Shown: positions 28,946 to 37,361 of the stretch, one piece after another | Layout of the letters: each line of letters starts with the position of its first letter | Numbering within the stretch: the first letter of the stretch is position 1 | Assembly (NCBI RefSeq): GCF_004217045.1 | Contig: NZ_SGXM01000001.1 | Location: forward strand, 310,001 to 374,000 | DNA length: 64,000 nucleotides | Direction of reading: 5' to 3' | Source of the DNA: Cupriavidus agavae | GTDB lineage: Bacteria; Pseudomonadota; Gammaproteobacteria; Burkholderiales; Burkholderiaceae | Position numbers and translations under genes: made by a program | Notes under the pieces: model-generated | The model's input: the letters and a program-made list of their open reading frames with translations, nothing else | Database searches by the model: none | What the model was told of the DNA's origin: nothing

Positions 28946-30502
28946 TCAGGTGTCCTTGACCTTCGACCCCTTCACCGCCCCATACCTTTCCAGCGCCTCC
29001 ATCCGCGCCACGCTGTGCTGTACGACAGGGCGCGGATAGTTCTCGCCAAGCCTGACTCCCGCCGCCTCCAGCACCTTCTCCGGCGCCAGCCACGGCGCAT
29101 GGATATACCGATCTGGCAGATTCTCCAGAACCGGCAGGTATTTGCGGATGAATGCCCCTTTCGGATCGAATCTTTCCGATTGCGTGACCGGGTTGAAGAT
29201 CCGGAAATACGGCTGGGCGTCGCAGCCGGTGGACGCCGCCCATTGCCAGCCACCGTTGTTTGACGAAAACTCGAAGTCGTTGAGCTGGTCGGCGAAGTAC
29301 TGCTCGCCCAGACGCCAGTCCACGCCCAGGTCCTTGACCAGAAAACTCGCGGTCACCATGCGCAGCCGGTTGTGCATGTAGCCGCTCTGGTTGATCTGCA
29401 GCATGGCCGCGTCCACGAGGGGGTAGCCGGTCTGGCCTCGGCACCAGGCGTCGAAATACTCGCCCGAGGTGTCGGCATCGACCCAGCGCAGCGCATCGTA
29501 TTCGGGGTGGTAGCACTTGCCCTCGGCCACGCGCGGGTGATGGTGCAGGATCATGAAATAGAAATCGCGCCAGATCAGTTCCGAAAGCCAGATGGCCGCG
29601 CCACCACTGCGCGGGCCGCCATCCTGCACGATCCGGTGCGCGGCGCCGGCGAGGGCACGGATCGAGATCGTGCCGAAACGCAGATGGACCGAGAGATAGC
29701 TCGGACCGCGCTGCGCCGGAAAATCGCGGCGGTCGCCGTAGTCGCCAATCCGTTTCAGGAAGTCATCGAGCAGCGAGCGGGCGCCCTCGCTGCCGGTCGG
29801 CATCGCAATTTCGCCAAGATTGGTCGGCGCGAAGCCGAGTGATGCCAGGGTGGGCAGGGCGTGGCGATGGGCGGCAGGCACGGGTGCCAGCGATTTCAGA
29901 TATTTCTCAACCGGATAGGGGCGCAGGTCGAACGGCTGGACCGTCTTCAGCCAGGCATTCTTGTAGGGCGTGAACACGCTGAAGGGCTTGCCCTGGCCGG
30001 TCAGGACCTCGCCGGCCTCGAAGATCGCCTGGTCCTTGAAGGTCAGGAAGGCGCGGGAATCGGGTGCAAGCGCCTCGCGCACCGCCGCGTCGCGGTCGTT
30101 GGCGGACGGCTCGTAGTCGTGGTTGGCAAAGACCGCCTGCACGTCGAGTTCGGCGGCCAGCTTCGGGATGGCCTGGCGGGCGACGCCGTCGAGCACGATC
30201 AGGCCGCCGCCGGCCTCGGCCAGCGTCTTGCGCAGCGATTCGAGCGACGCCAGGATGAATTCGACGCGGCGGTCATGCTTCAGGCCGCGTTCGCGCAGCG
30301 GATCGAGGATCTCGCGGTCGAGCACGAACACGCACCATACCTGCCGGCAATGCTTGAGGGCATAATGCAGCCCCGCGTGGTCGTCGGCGCGCAGGTCGCG
30401 CCGGAACCAGACCAGTCCGCGGTCGAACTCCCGGTCGATCCGGTACGGCAGGCGCCCCGTGGCTGCGCCCGCATCCTGCTTGGAAAGAGGTGTTTTCGGC
30501 AT
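28946..30502 (-). CDS. phrB: Deoxyribodipyrimidine photolyase (CPD photolyase, class I)
   Basis: Light-driven repair of cyclobutane pyrimidine dimers, using FAD and an antenna cofactor. The 518-residue product has the N-terminal alpha/beta antenna domain beginning GLVWFRRDLRADDHAGLHYA (about 29-48). The C-terminal helical FAD domain contains ELIWRDFYFMI, YMHNRLRMVTASFLVKDL and NDFEFSSNNGGWQWAASTG. The conserved Trp and Asn residues of the FAD pocket and electron-transfer chain appear present. The first 25 residues are a non-conserved extension. Divergent from rsuA with a 58-nt gap. Confidence 0.94.
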   Translation of the reverse strand: MPKTPLSKQDAGAATGRLPYRIDREFDRGLVWFRRDLRADDHAGLHYALKHCRQVWCVFVLDREILDPLRERGLKHDRRVEFILASLESLRKTLAEAGGGLIVLDGVARQAIPKLAAELDVQAVFANHDYEPSANDRDAAVREALAPDSRAFLTFKDQAIFEAGEVLTGQGKPFSVFTPYKNAWLKTVQPFDLRPYPVEKYLKSLAPVPAAHRHALPTLASLGFAPTNLGEIAMPTGSEGARSLLDDFLKRIGDYGDRRDFPAQRGPSYLSVHLRFGTISIRALAGAAHRIVQDGGPRSGGAAIWLSELIWRDFYFMILHHHPRVAEGKCYHPEYDALRWVDADTSGEYFDAWCRGQTGYPLVDAAMLQINQSGYMHNRLRMVTASFLVKDLGVDWRLGEQYFADQLNDFEFSSNNGGWQWAASTGCDAQPYFRIFNPVTQSERFDPKGAFIRKYLPVLENLPDRYIHAPWLAPEKVLEAAGVRLGENYPRPVVQHSVARMEALERYGAVKGSKVKDT

Positions 30503-30560
30503 CGCCGTAACCTAACATAGCCACACGTTTCCCCGTCATCCCGCTTTTCAGAAGATTCCC

Positions 30561-31277
30561 ATGGCTACGACTCTCGACCGCATCCTCCAATCCCAGGGCT
30601 TCGGCACGCGCCGGTACTGCGGCGATCTTGTCGCCGCCGGGCTGGTCGAGGTCAACGGCGAGCTTTGCGAGGACCCGGGTGCACGCTTCGAGGTTGACGG
30701 CCTGCGGCTGAGCGTGGATGGCGAGGAATGGCTGGCGTGCACCAAGGCCTACCTGATGCTGCACAAGCCCACCGGCTACGAGTGCTCGCAGAAGCCGCGC
30801 CACCACCCGAGCGTCTACAACCTGCTGCCGGTGCCGCTGCGCCAGCGCGAGGTGCAGGCCGTGGGCCGGCTCGACCACGACACCACCGGCCTGCTGCTGC
30901 TGACCGACGATGGCCAGTTCATCCACGCCCAGACCTCGCCCAAGAAGCAGGTGCCCAAGGTCTACGAGGTGACGACCTTCGATCCGGTCACGCCGGAGCA
31001 GGTCGAGATGCTGCGTACCGGGGTCAAGCTCGATGACGAGCCCGCGCCGATTGCGGCGGAGGGCTGCGAGGCCGTGGGCGAGCGCACGCTGCGCCTGACG
31101 CTGATGCAGGGCAAATATCACCAGGTGAAACGCATGGTGGCCGCCGCGGGCAACCATGTGACGGCGCTGCACCGGAGCGCCATCGGCAAGCTGGTGCTCG
31201 ATCCGGCGCTGAAGCCCGGCGACTGGCGCTGGCTGACCGCCGAGGATCTGGCCGCGCTGAAGCCGTCGGCCGGCTGA
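30561..31277 (+). CDS. rsuA: 16S rRNA pseudouridine synthase, RsuA family
   Basis: Isomerises a uridine in 16S rRNA (position 516 in Escherichia) to pseudouridine. The 238-residue product has an N-terminal S4-like RNA-binding segment (LDRILQSQGFGTRRYCGDLV). The catalytic domain has motif II GRLDHDTTGLLLLTDDG, whose Asp (about residue 103) is the nucleophile, and GKYHQVKRMVAAAGNHV near the C terminus. Length fits RsuA rather than the larger RluB. AGAAGA precedes the ATG. It reads towards yqgE, 98 nt away. Confidence 0.93.
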   Translation: MATTLDRILQSQGFGTRRYCGDLVAAGLVEVNGELCEDPGARFEVDGLRLSVDGEEWLACTKAYLMLHKPTGYECSQKPRHHPSVYNLLPVPLRQREVQAVGRLDHDTTGLLLLTDDGQFIHAQTSPKKQVPKVYEVTTFDPVTPEQVEMLRTGVKLDDEPAPIAAEGCEAVGERTLRLTLMQGKYHQVKRMVAAAGNHVTALHRSAIGKLVLDPALKPGDWRWLTAEDLAALKPSAG

Positions 31278-31362
31278 GACGGGCCGCCGGCCGGCGCGCC
31301 CGGCGTGCCGCCGGAAGCGCCCGGACACAGAAGTTTTACGCAGGACCCCGGCCCTGTTTTGG

Positions 31363-31368
31363 TAGAAT
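31363..31368 (+). promoter_or_regulatory. -10 box directly before yqgE
   Basis: TAGAAT sits 7 nt upstream of the likely yqgE ATG (31376), again with no ribosome site between. A recognisable -35 at the usual distance is lacking. Confidence 0.35.
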
Positions 31369-31375
31369 GCAAGCC

Positions 31376-31948
31376 ATGGCGACGCCCGAAGCTCACATCA
31401 ATCTCACCAATCAGTTCCTGATTGCCATGCCCGGCATGGCCGATCCGACGTTTTCGGGTTCCGTTGTCTACCTTTGCGAGCATAACGCGCGCGGCGCGCT
31501 CGGGCTGGTGATCAACCGGCCGATCGACATCGACATGGCGACGCTGTTCGACAAGATCGATCTCAAGCTCGAAATCCAGCCTGTTGCCCACCAGCCGGTC
31601 TACTTCGGTGGCCCGGTCCAGACCGAGCGCGGCTTTGTGCTGCATGATCCGGTTGGCATCTACGTATCGTCGCTGGCGGTGCCCGGCGGGCTGGAAATGA
31701 CCACCTCCAAGGACGTGCTCGAAGCCGTGGCGGCCGGCAGCGGCCCGCACCGCTTCCTGCTGACGCTCGGCTACGCCGGGTGGGGTGCCGGCCAGCTCGA
31801 GGAAGAACTGAGCCGCAATGGCTGGCTGACCGTCCAGGCCGATCCCGAGATCATCTTCAGCGTGCCGCCCGAGGAGCGTTTCGCGGCGGCCGTGCGCCTG
31901 CTGGGCATCGATGTGGCGATGCTGTCGGGCGAGGCGGGGCATGCCTGA
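31376..31948 (+). CDS. YqgE/AlgH family protein
   Basis: A 190-residue member of the YqgE/AlgH family (UPF0301), of uncertain molecular function; AlgH was first described as an alginate regulator in Pseudomonas. Recognised by [41 protein letters not shown] and [16 protein letters not shown] 31376 is preferred over one at 31367 that lies inside the -10 box. It starts the unit yqgE-ruvX-pyrR-pyrB-pyrC', and ruvX begins 8 nt before its end. This order is shared with pseudomonads. Confidence 0.93.
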   Translation: MATPEAHINLTNQFLIAMPGMADPTFSGSVVYLCEHNARGALGLVINRPIDIDMATLFDKIDLKLEIQPVAHQPVYFGGPVQTERGFVLHDPVGIYVSSLAVPGGLEMTTSKDVLEAVAAGSGPHRFLLTLGYAGWGAGQLEEELSRNGWLTVQADPEIIFSVPPEERFAAAVRLLGIDVAMLSGEAGHA

Positions 31949-32378
31949 GTTGCCGGGGCGCGGGACGCCCCATGACGGCACGATCCTCGCGTTCGACTAC
32001 GGCGAGAAAAAAATTGGCGTGGCGCTCGGCAACTTCATCACCCGGCAGGCGCGCGCCCTCACCATCGTTCCCAATCTCTCGGTGGAAGGCCGCTTCGCGG
32101 CGGTTGGCGCGCTGATCGACGAATGGACGCCCGTGCGCCTGGTGGTCGGCATGCCGGTCAACCCGGACGCCGCGCCCGGCGAGCCGGAACAGCCTTCGAT
32201 CAAGCTGGCGCGCCGCTTCGGCAACCAGTTGAACGGCCGCTTCGACCTGCCCGTGGAATGGGTGGACGAGCGCTATTCCTCGCGTGCGGCGTCCATGGCC
32301 GGCGCGAAGCGCGGTGCGCTCGACGCCGAGGCCGCCCGGATCATCCTGCAACAGTATTTCGACGAACTCCCGCTATGA
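31941..32378 (+). CDS. ruvX: Putative pre-16S rRNA nuclease / Holliday-junction resolvase-like YqgF
   Basis: RNase H-fold protein involved in 16S rRNA 5'-end maturation in Escherichia. The 145-residue product has [17 protein letters not shown] (first catalytic Asp), VVGMPVNPD, the Glu-containing [13 protein letters not shown] and the C-terminal Asp in [15 protein letters not shown]. The start ATG overlaps the yqgE stop by 8 nt, with GAGGCGGGG as ribosome site. Its stop overlaps pyrR (ATGA). The catalytic acidic residues appear intact. Confidence 0.94.
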   Translation: MPELPGRGTPHDGTILAFDYGEKKIGVALGNFITRQARALTIVPNLSVEGRFAAVGALIDEWTPVRLVVGMPVNPDAAPGEPEQPSIKLARRFGNQLNGRFDLPVEWVDERYSSRAASMAGAKRGALDAEAARIILQQYFDELPL

Positions 32379-32899
32379 ACCAGACCTCCACACCCGACGC
32401 CGAGGCGCTGTACCACGCGCTGCGCGACCAGGCCCAGGCCCTGATGCCGTCCAGCGACCGTGCGCGCTGGTCGGTGGCGGGCATCCATTCGGGCGGAGCC
32501 TGGATCGCTGAACGGCTGGCGGCCGATCTCAAGCTCGGCGGGCATGGCGTGATCAACGTTGCGTTTCACCGCGATGACTATGCAAAGAAGGGTCTTCATA
32601 GTCAGGCGCAATCGACAACGCTGCCGTTCGACGTGCAGGACCGCAACGTGCTGCTGATCGACGACGTGCTGGCCACCGGCCGCACGATCCGCGCCGCGGT
32701 CAACGAACTGTTCGACTACGGCCGTCCGGCGCGCGTGGCGCTGGCCGTGCTGGCGGACCGGGGCGGCCGCGAGTTGCCGTTCGCCGCCGACTATGCCGCC
32801 GCGACTGTCGACCTGCCGCAGGACAAGACCCTGGTGCTGTCGCGCCAGGGCGAGGGTGCCGCCACGCGCTTCGCCTTCGCCACCGAAGCGCGCGCCTGA
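32375..32899 (+). CDS. pyrR: PyrR family bifunctional pyrimidine regulator / uracil phosphoribosyltransferase
   Basis: In Bacillus PyrR binds pyr mRNA for attenuation and also converts uracil plus PRPP to UMP. This 174-residue product has the PRPP-binding motif [20 protein letters not shown] (about 89-108), followed by [27 protein letters not shown], typical of the family. ATGA overlap with ruvX. Being directly upstream of pyrB and pyrC' matches the pseudomonad operon. Whether it regulates here is open; the RNA feature downstream at 33960-34073 is one place to look. Confidence 0.93.
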   Translation: MNQTSTPDAEALYHALRDQAQALMPSSDRARWSVAGIHSGGAWIAERLAADLKLGGHGVINVAFHRDDYAKKGLHSQAQSTTLPFDVQDRNVLLIDDVLATGRTIRAAVNELFDYGRPARVALAVLADRGGRELPFAADYAAATVDLPQDKTLVLSRQGEGAATRFAFATEARA

Positions 32900-32906
32900 G
32901 CGCCGT

Positions 32907-32922
32907 GCCGGTGTCAACCGGC
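32907..32922 (+). promoter_or_regulatory. Small perfect hairpin between pyrR and pyrB
   Basis: GCCGGT / ACCGGC with a GTCA loop, 8 nt after the pyrR stop, without a T-tract. The remaining 66 nt to pyrB hold no recognisable ribosome site. Confidence 0.35.
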
Positions 32923-32988
32923 AACGCCCGCCGCGCGTGAAGCACCCCAGCCATACCAAGACCGAACCCAGCGCCCGAACCACCTGCC

Positions 32989-33960
32989 ATGACCAAGACG
33001 TTCCGCAACCCGCAGCTCACCAAGAACGGCGAGCTCAAGCATCTGTTGTCGATCGAGGGGTTGTCGCGTGACATGATCACGCACATCCTCGACACCGCCA
33101 GCCAGTTCGTTTCGCTGTCGGATTCCGACCGCGAGGTCAAGAAGGTGCCGCTGCTGCGCGGCAAGAGTGTGTTCAACCTGTTCTTCGAGAACTCGACGCG
33201 CACCCGCACCACGTTCGAGATCGCCGCCAAGCGGCTGTCGGCCGACGTGCTGAACCTGAACATCAACGCGTCGTCCACCAGCAAGGGCGAATCGCTGCTC
33301 GACACGATCAACAACCTGTCGGCCATGTCGGCCGACATGTTCGTGGTGCGCCACGCCAGCTCGGGCGCGCCGTACCTGATCGCCGAACACGTGGCGCCGC
33401 ATGTGCACGTGATCAATGCTGGCGACGGCCGCCACGCGCACCCGACGCAGGGCCTGCTGGATATGTATACGATCCGGCACTTCAAGAAGGATTTCACAAA
33501 CCTGACGGTGGCAATCGTCGGCGACATCCTGCACTCGCGGGTGGCCCGCTCCGATATCCACGCGCTGACCACGCTCGGCGTGCCCGAAGTGCGTGCCATC
33601 GGCCCCCGCACGCTGCTGCCCTCGGGGCTCGAACAGATGGGCGTGCGCGTCTTCCACAACATGGAAGAGGGCCTCCGGGGCGTGGACGTGGTGATCATGC
33701 TGCGCCTGCAGAACGAGCGGATGAGCGGTGCGCTGCTGCCGTCGGCGCAGGAATACTTCAAGGCATACGGCCTGACGCCCGAGCGCATGGCGCTGGCCAG
33801 GCCCGACGCCATCGTGATGCACCCGGGCCCGATGAACCGCGGCGTCGAGATCGATTCGGCGGTGGCTGATGGCCCGCAATCGGTGATCCTGAACCAGGTG
33901 ACGTTCGGCATCGCGGTACGCATGGCCGTCATGGGCATCGTGGCCGGCAACAACGACTAG
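32989..33960 (+). CDS. pyrB: Aspartate carbamoyltransferase catalytic subunit
   Basis: Makes carbamoyl-aspartate, the committed step of pyrimidine synthesis. The 323-residue product starts [20 protein letters not shown] and has the carbamoyl-phosphate site [19 protein letters not shown] (about 61-79). It also has [12 protein letters not shown] (about 151) and the aspartate-binding MLRLQNERM. No pyrI regulatory gene is near, consistent with class A ATCases that pair with PyrC-type subunits. The usual ribosome site is absent before the ATG. The stop TAG is the first part of AGGAGG, which begins the palindrome downstream. Confidence 0.97.
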   Translation: MTKTFRNPQLTKNGELKHLLSIEGLSRDMITHILDTASQFVSLSDSDREVKKVPLLRGKSVFNLFFENSTRTRTTFEIAAKRLSADVLNLNINASSTSKGESLLDTINNLSAMSADMFVVRHASSGAPYLIAEHVAPHVHVINAGDGRHAHPTQGLLDMYTIRHFKKDFTNLTVAIVGDILHSRVARSDIHALTTLGVPEVRAIGPRTLLPSGLEQMGVRVFHNMEEGLRGVDVVIMLRLQNERMSGALLPSAQEYFKAYGLTPERMALARPDAIVMHPGPMNRGVEIDSAVADGPQSVILNQVTFGIAVRMAVMGIVAGNND

Positions 33961-34073
33961 GAGGCACTATCAAAATGATTCTGGCGTCGTTGCGCGACCT
34001 TGCCGTACCACTTGTACTGTCTGCGGTCGCGCGCCTAGCCAGAACCGCTTCGCTTCCTTTTGATAGCGCCTCC
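33960..34073 (+). repeat. Large imperfect palindrome between pyrB and pyrC'
   Basis: Outer arms at 33960-33975 and 34058-34073 pair over 16 positions with one mismatch (GGAGGC, then A or G opposite, then CTATCAAAA). A middle stem pairs TTCTGGC (33979-33985) with GCCAGAA (34038-34044), an inner stem pairs GCGCGACC (33992-33999) with GGTCGCGC (34025-34032), and GTAC palindromes sit in the loop. Together they fold most of the intergenic region into one long hairpin. The size and shape resemble ERIC-like or MITE-like dispersed repeats, but no second copy occurs in this window. Confidence 0.85.
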
Positions 34074-34106
34074 CAAGGCGGGCAACGAAAAAAGAACCAG
34101 ACATGA
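33975..34106 (+). CDS. Possible 43-codon reading frame between pyrB and pyrC'
   Basis: ATG at 33975, preceded by a strong AGGAGG at 33959-33964 (10-nt spacing), opens a 43-residue frame (MILASLRDLAVPLVLSAVAR... ending KKNQT). Its TGA overlaps the pyrC' ATG (ATGA). For: ribosome site, overlap, and the lack of a good site for pyrC' itself. Against: it uses codons rare in this genome (GTA, CTA, AGA, CGA) and lies inside a palindrome that may be a mobile repeat. No family is recognised. If translated, it would couple pyrC' to pyrB. Confidence 0.35.
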   Translation: MILASLRDLAVPLVLSAVARLARTASLPFDSASQGGQRKKNQT

Positions 34107-35377
34107 AGATTCACATCCAGGGTGGCCGCCTGATCGATCCGGCCGCGAACCTCGACGCCGAACAAGATCTGTTCATCGCCGCCGGCAAGGTGGTGGGCGT
34201 GGGCCGCGCGCCCGCAGATTTCAACGCGAACAAGACCATCGACGCACGCGGCATGATCGTGTGCCCGGGGCTGGTGGACCTCTCGGCGCGGCTGCGCGAG
34301 CCGGGCTTCGAACACAAGGCGACGCTGGAATCGGAAGTGGCCGCGGCCTCGGCGGGTGGTGTCACGAGCCTGATCTGCCCGCCCGACACCGACCCCGTGC
34401 TCGACGAGCCGGGCCTGGTCGAGATGCTCAAGTACCGCGCCCGCAAGCTGAACCAGACGCACGTGCACCCGCTGGGCGCGCTGACCGTGGGCCTGAAGGG
34501 CACCACGCTGACCGAGATGGGTCAGTTGACCGAGGCTGGCTGCGTTGGCTTCAGCCAGGCCGAGGAGCCGATCAAGGACACCAAGGTGCTGCAGCGGGCC
34601 ATGCAGTACGCGCAGACCTTCGGCTTCACGCTCTGGCTGCGCCCGGAAGATCCGTTCCTGGGCGGCGGCGTGGCGGCCAGCGGCGCGGTGGCGTCGCGGC
34701 TTGGGCTGTCGGGCGTGTCGGTGATTTCCGAGACGGTGCGCCTGCATACGATCTTCGAACTGATGCGCAGCACCGGCGCGCGCGTGCACCTGTGCCGCCT
34801 GTCGTCGGCCGCCGGCCTCGAACTGGTGCGCCAGGCGCGCAAGGAAGGGCTGCCGGTGACGTGCGACGTGAACATCCACCACGTGTCGCTGACCGACATG
34901 GACATCGGCTTCTTCAACAGCCAGATGCGCTTCACGCCGCCGCTGCGCAGCGGCCGCGACCGCGACGCCATCGTGGCCGCGCTGGCGGACGGAACCATTG
35001 ACGCGTTGTGTTCGGACCACACTCCGGTGGACGACGACGAGAAGCTGCTGCCGTTCGCCGAGGCCACGCCCGGCGCCACCGGCCTGGAGCTGCTGCTGCC
35101 GCTGACGCTGCGCTGGGCCGCCGAGCACAACGTGCCGCTGGTCAAGGCGCTGGCCCGCATCACCAGCGAGCCGGCCCGCGTGGCCAGCCTGCAGGCCGGC
35201 TCGCTGGCCGCCGGCAGTGCCGCCGATATCTGCGTGTTCGACCCGAAACACGTCTGGAAGGTGGAACGCAACGTGCTGAAGAGCCAGGGCAAGAACTCGC
35301 CGTGGCTCGGCTACGAGATGCAAGGCCGCGTGCGCGCGACGCTGGTGGGCGGCCAGGTCGTGTACGAGCAGCGCTGA
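34103..35377 (+). CDS. pyrX: Dihydroorotase-like protein lacking metal ligands (PyrC'/PyrX, ATCase partner)
   Basis: A 424-residue amidohydrolase-fold protein related to dihydroorotase. In active enzymes the first strand ends DxHxH; here the segment is GLVDLSARLREPG (residues 57-69), with Ser61 and Arg63 in place of both His. The later VHAED-type motif reads LWLRPED, and DHAPH reads DHTPV, while Asp305 is kept. Zinc binding and catalysis are therefore unlikely. This fits PyrC' of Pseudomonas, also 424 residues, which stabilises dodecameric ATCase with PyrB. An active dihydroorotase should exist elsewhere. No good ribosome site is seen; the start overlaps the small frame upstream. Confidence 0.92.
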   Translation: MKIHIQGGRLIDPAANLDAEQDLFIAAGKVVGVGRAPADFNANKTIDARGMIVCPGLVDLSARLREPGFEHKATLESEVAAASAGGVTSLICPPDTDPVLDEPGLVEMLKYRARKLNQTHVHPLGALTVGLKGTTLTEMGQLTEAGCVGFSQAEEPIKDTKVLQRAMQYAQTFGFTLWLRPEDPFLGGGVAASGAVASRLGLSGVSVISETVRLHTIFELMRSTGARVHLCRLSSAAGLELVRQARKEGLPVTCDVNIHHVSLTDMDIGFFNSQMRFTPPLRSGRDRDAIVAALADGTIDALCSDHTPVDDDEKLLPFAEATPGATGLELLLPLTLRWAAEHNVPLVKALARITSEPARVASLQAGSLAAGSAADICVFDPKHVWKVERNVLKSQGKNSPWLGYEMQGRVRATLVGGQVVYEQR

Positions 35378-35403
35378 GCGCCGCAACGGCTAGCGGGGTG
35401 ACG

Positions 35404-36219
35404 ATGATCTGGTTACGCAAGCTGCGGCTCGGTTTCCACCTGTTGCGCGGGATGTTGGTCTGCGCCACGGTCTTCCCGTGGGCGAGCGCTCACCTCCGCG
35501 AGCGGCTGATCCGCGCCTGGTCGCGCAGGCTGCTGGCGATCTGCGGCATTACCGTGGACGTGCAAGGGCTGCCGCCGGGCGGAGCCGCGCCGCGCGGCGC
35601 CATGCTGGTGTCGAACCATATCTCGTGGCTCGACATCTACGTGATCCACAGCTGGCAACCGGTGCGCTTCGTCGCCAAATCGGAAATCCGTAGCTGGCCC
35701 GTGGTGGGCTGGCTGTGCGACAAGACTGGCACGATCTTCATCGAGCGGGGCCGCAAGCGCGATGCCCACCGCGTGCTCCACCACATTACCGAGGTGATGC
35801 AGCAGGGCGACCTGGTCTGCGTGTTCCCCGAGGGCACGACCACCGACGGCAGCCAGGTGTTGCCGTTCCATGCCAACCTGATGCAGGCACCGGTCTCGGG
35901 CGGCCTGCCGGTGCAGCCGGTGGGCCTGAGCTATGTGGACGCGGCAACGGGCAAGCCAACGCTGGCGCCAGCCTATATCGGCGATATCTCGCTGGTGGAA
36001 TGCCTCGACGCCATCCTGAAATCCCCGCCGATCAGGGTCCGGCTGACGTTGGGCCCCCAACTGATGCCGCAGTCGGCCAGCCGGCGGGAACTGGCGGAGG
36101 CGGCGCGCGAAGTGGTGGTTCACCTCTCTGCCGGCGCGCCGGAGGCGGCCCGCGAGGCTGCCGCGACGTTCGCCCGGTCGCCCCTCGACGACGGGCTGCC
36201 CACGGCGGCCATGTCCTGA
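35404..36219 (+). CDS. plsC: 1-acyl-sn-glycerol-3-phosphate acyltransferase (PlsC-like)
   Basis: Acylates lysophosphatidate to phosphatidate at the inner membrane, or a related lysophospholipid or ornithine-lipid step. The 271-residue product has an N-terminal hydrophobic helix and motif I (NHISWLDIYVI, the catalytic HX4D, about residue 72). Motif III is VFPEGTTTDGSQVLPFH, and GLPVQPVGLSY follows. ATG 35404 is used; a GTG two codons upstream is also possible. It follows pyrC' after 26 nt on the same strand and converges with apaH. Substrate within the acyltransferase family cannot be fixed from sequence alone. Confidence 0.9.
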   Translation: MIWLRKLRLGFHLLRGMLVCATVFPWASAHLRERLIRAWSRRLLAICGITVDVQGLPPGGAAPRGAMLVSNHISWLDIYVIHSWQPVRFVAKSEIRSWPVVGWLCDKTGTIFIERGRKRDAHRVLHHITEVMQQGDLVCVFPEGTTTDGSQVLPFHANLMQAPVSGGLPVQPVGLSYVDAATGKPTLAPAYIGDISLVECLDAILKSPPIRVRLTLGPQLMPQSASRRELAEAAREVVVHLSAGAPEAAREAAATFARSPLDDGLPTAAMS

Positions 36220-36256
36220 CATTTCCGCAATCCCGCTCGCGCGGGGGTGCGCCGGG

Positions 36257-37105
36257 TCAGGCTAGTGGATCACAATACTGCGGGCAATCGACCTGGATCA
36301 CCGTGCGCGCGGCCGGTTCGCGGGCCAGGCGGGCAGCGGTGAGCTGGCCGCCCCAGACACAGCCGGTATCGAGCGCCATCAGGTCCGGCCGCATGACGAG
36401 GCCGAGCGTCGACCAGTGGCCGCAAACCATGGTGACACCGGCAGTGCGTCGACCCGGAACGTCGAACCAGGGCATGACCCCGGCCGGCGCATCGCCGAGA
36501 CCTTCCTTGGTTTTCAGGTCCATCTCGCCATCCGCAGAGCAGTAGCGCAAGCGGGTGAGTGCGTTGACGATCACACGATGCCGTTCGATGCCGCGCAGAT
36601 CGTCACGCCAGCGGGTGGCCTTGTTGCCAAAGACATCGGCCAGGAACCCCTGCCAGTTCGAACCCTGCAGTTCGGCCTCGACCTCCTGCGCCAGATCGAC
36701 CACCTGTTCCGGCGACCATTGCGGCAGCACCCCGGCATGGACGATCAGGAAGTCATCTTCCCGAATCGCCAGTGGCTGATGGCGTAGCCATGTGAGTAAG
36801 TCTTCACAATCCGAGGCGGCGAGGATGTCGTCGAGCGTGTCCGACTTGCCCTTCTTCCGCACGCCAGCGGCGACGGCCAGCAGGTGGATGTCGTGGTTGC
36901 CAAGGACGGTGCGGGCGCCTTCGCCCAGGTTCCTGACGGTGCGCAGCGTCTCCAGCGAGGCCGGGCCGCGGTTGACCAGATCGCCGACGAAGCGGAGGGC
37001 GGCATCAGAGGGAAGTCGAGCCTGAAGATCGATGAGCGAGGGTGCGCAACCCTGAAGATCACCGATGGCAAAGAGGTTCGTGGAGTGGGACGGATTACCA
37101 GCCAT
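36257..37105 (-). CDS. apaH: Symmetrical bis(5'-nucleosyl)-tetraphosphatase
   Basis: Hydrolyses Ap4A to two ADP and can remove Np4 caps from RNA. The 282-residue product has the calcineurin-like phosphoesterase motifs FAIGDLQGC (about 10-18), [19 protein letters not shown] and HAGVLPQWS, and the ApaH-typical CGHWSTLG and DTGCVWGG near the C terminus. ATG 37105 gives the expected family length; an in-frame ATG 16 codons upstream is possible, and neither has a clear ribosome site. Divergent from the polysaccharide locus across a 256-nt AT-richer spacer. Confidence 0.95.
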   Translation of the reverse strand: MAGNPSHSTNLFAIGDLQGCAPSLIDLQARLPSDAALRFVGDLVNRGPASLETLRTVRNLGEGARTVLGNHDIHLLAVAAGVRKKGKSDTLDDILAASDCEDLLTWLRHQPLAIREDDFLIVHAGVLPQWSPEQVVDLAQEVEAELQGSNWQGFLADVFGNKATRWRDDLRGIERHRVIVNALTRLRYCSADGEMDLKTKEGLGDAPAGVMPWFDVPGRRTAGVTMVCGHWSTLGLVMRPDLMALDTGCVWGGQLTAARLAREPAARTVIQVDCPQYCDPLA

Positions 37106-37178
37106 TGATAAGTTGCCGAAAATAGTGCCGCAGAGCGGAAATGTGCCACCCATGCATTCTCATGCGCACATAATTGAT

Positions 37179-37206
37179 TTGGCAATCCGTTACAAGGCGC
37201 TACAAA
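37179..37206 (+). promoter_or_regulatory. Probable sigma-70 promoter of the rfb/polysaccharide operon
   Basis: TTGGCA and TACAAA separated by 16 nt, in AT-richer DNA 156 nt upstream of rfbB. The leader would be about 148 nt. I see no JUMPstart/ops element in it. Confidence 0.5.
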
Positions 37207-37361
37207 AAGTTAGGTTTTACACCAAGGATGGGGTGCGGCGTCAGATAGAATAGCGCCACTTCCAAGAGGACTGAAAAAGGGCCGCTATTCCCCACTGGAA
37301 CAGGCGGACACCCGACTATTGTCGGGAAGTCGAAACATATCGATAAGCAGGGAGCAAAGAT

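Noticed and set aside
34103-35377. Annotation as active dihydroorotase
   Set aside because: The metal-binding His residues are replaced.
36232-36245. Terminator between plsC and apaH
   Set aside because: Only a 5-bp CCCGC/GCGGG stem with no T-tract.
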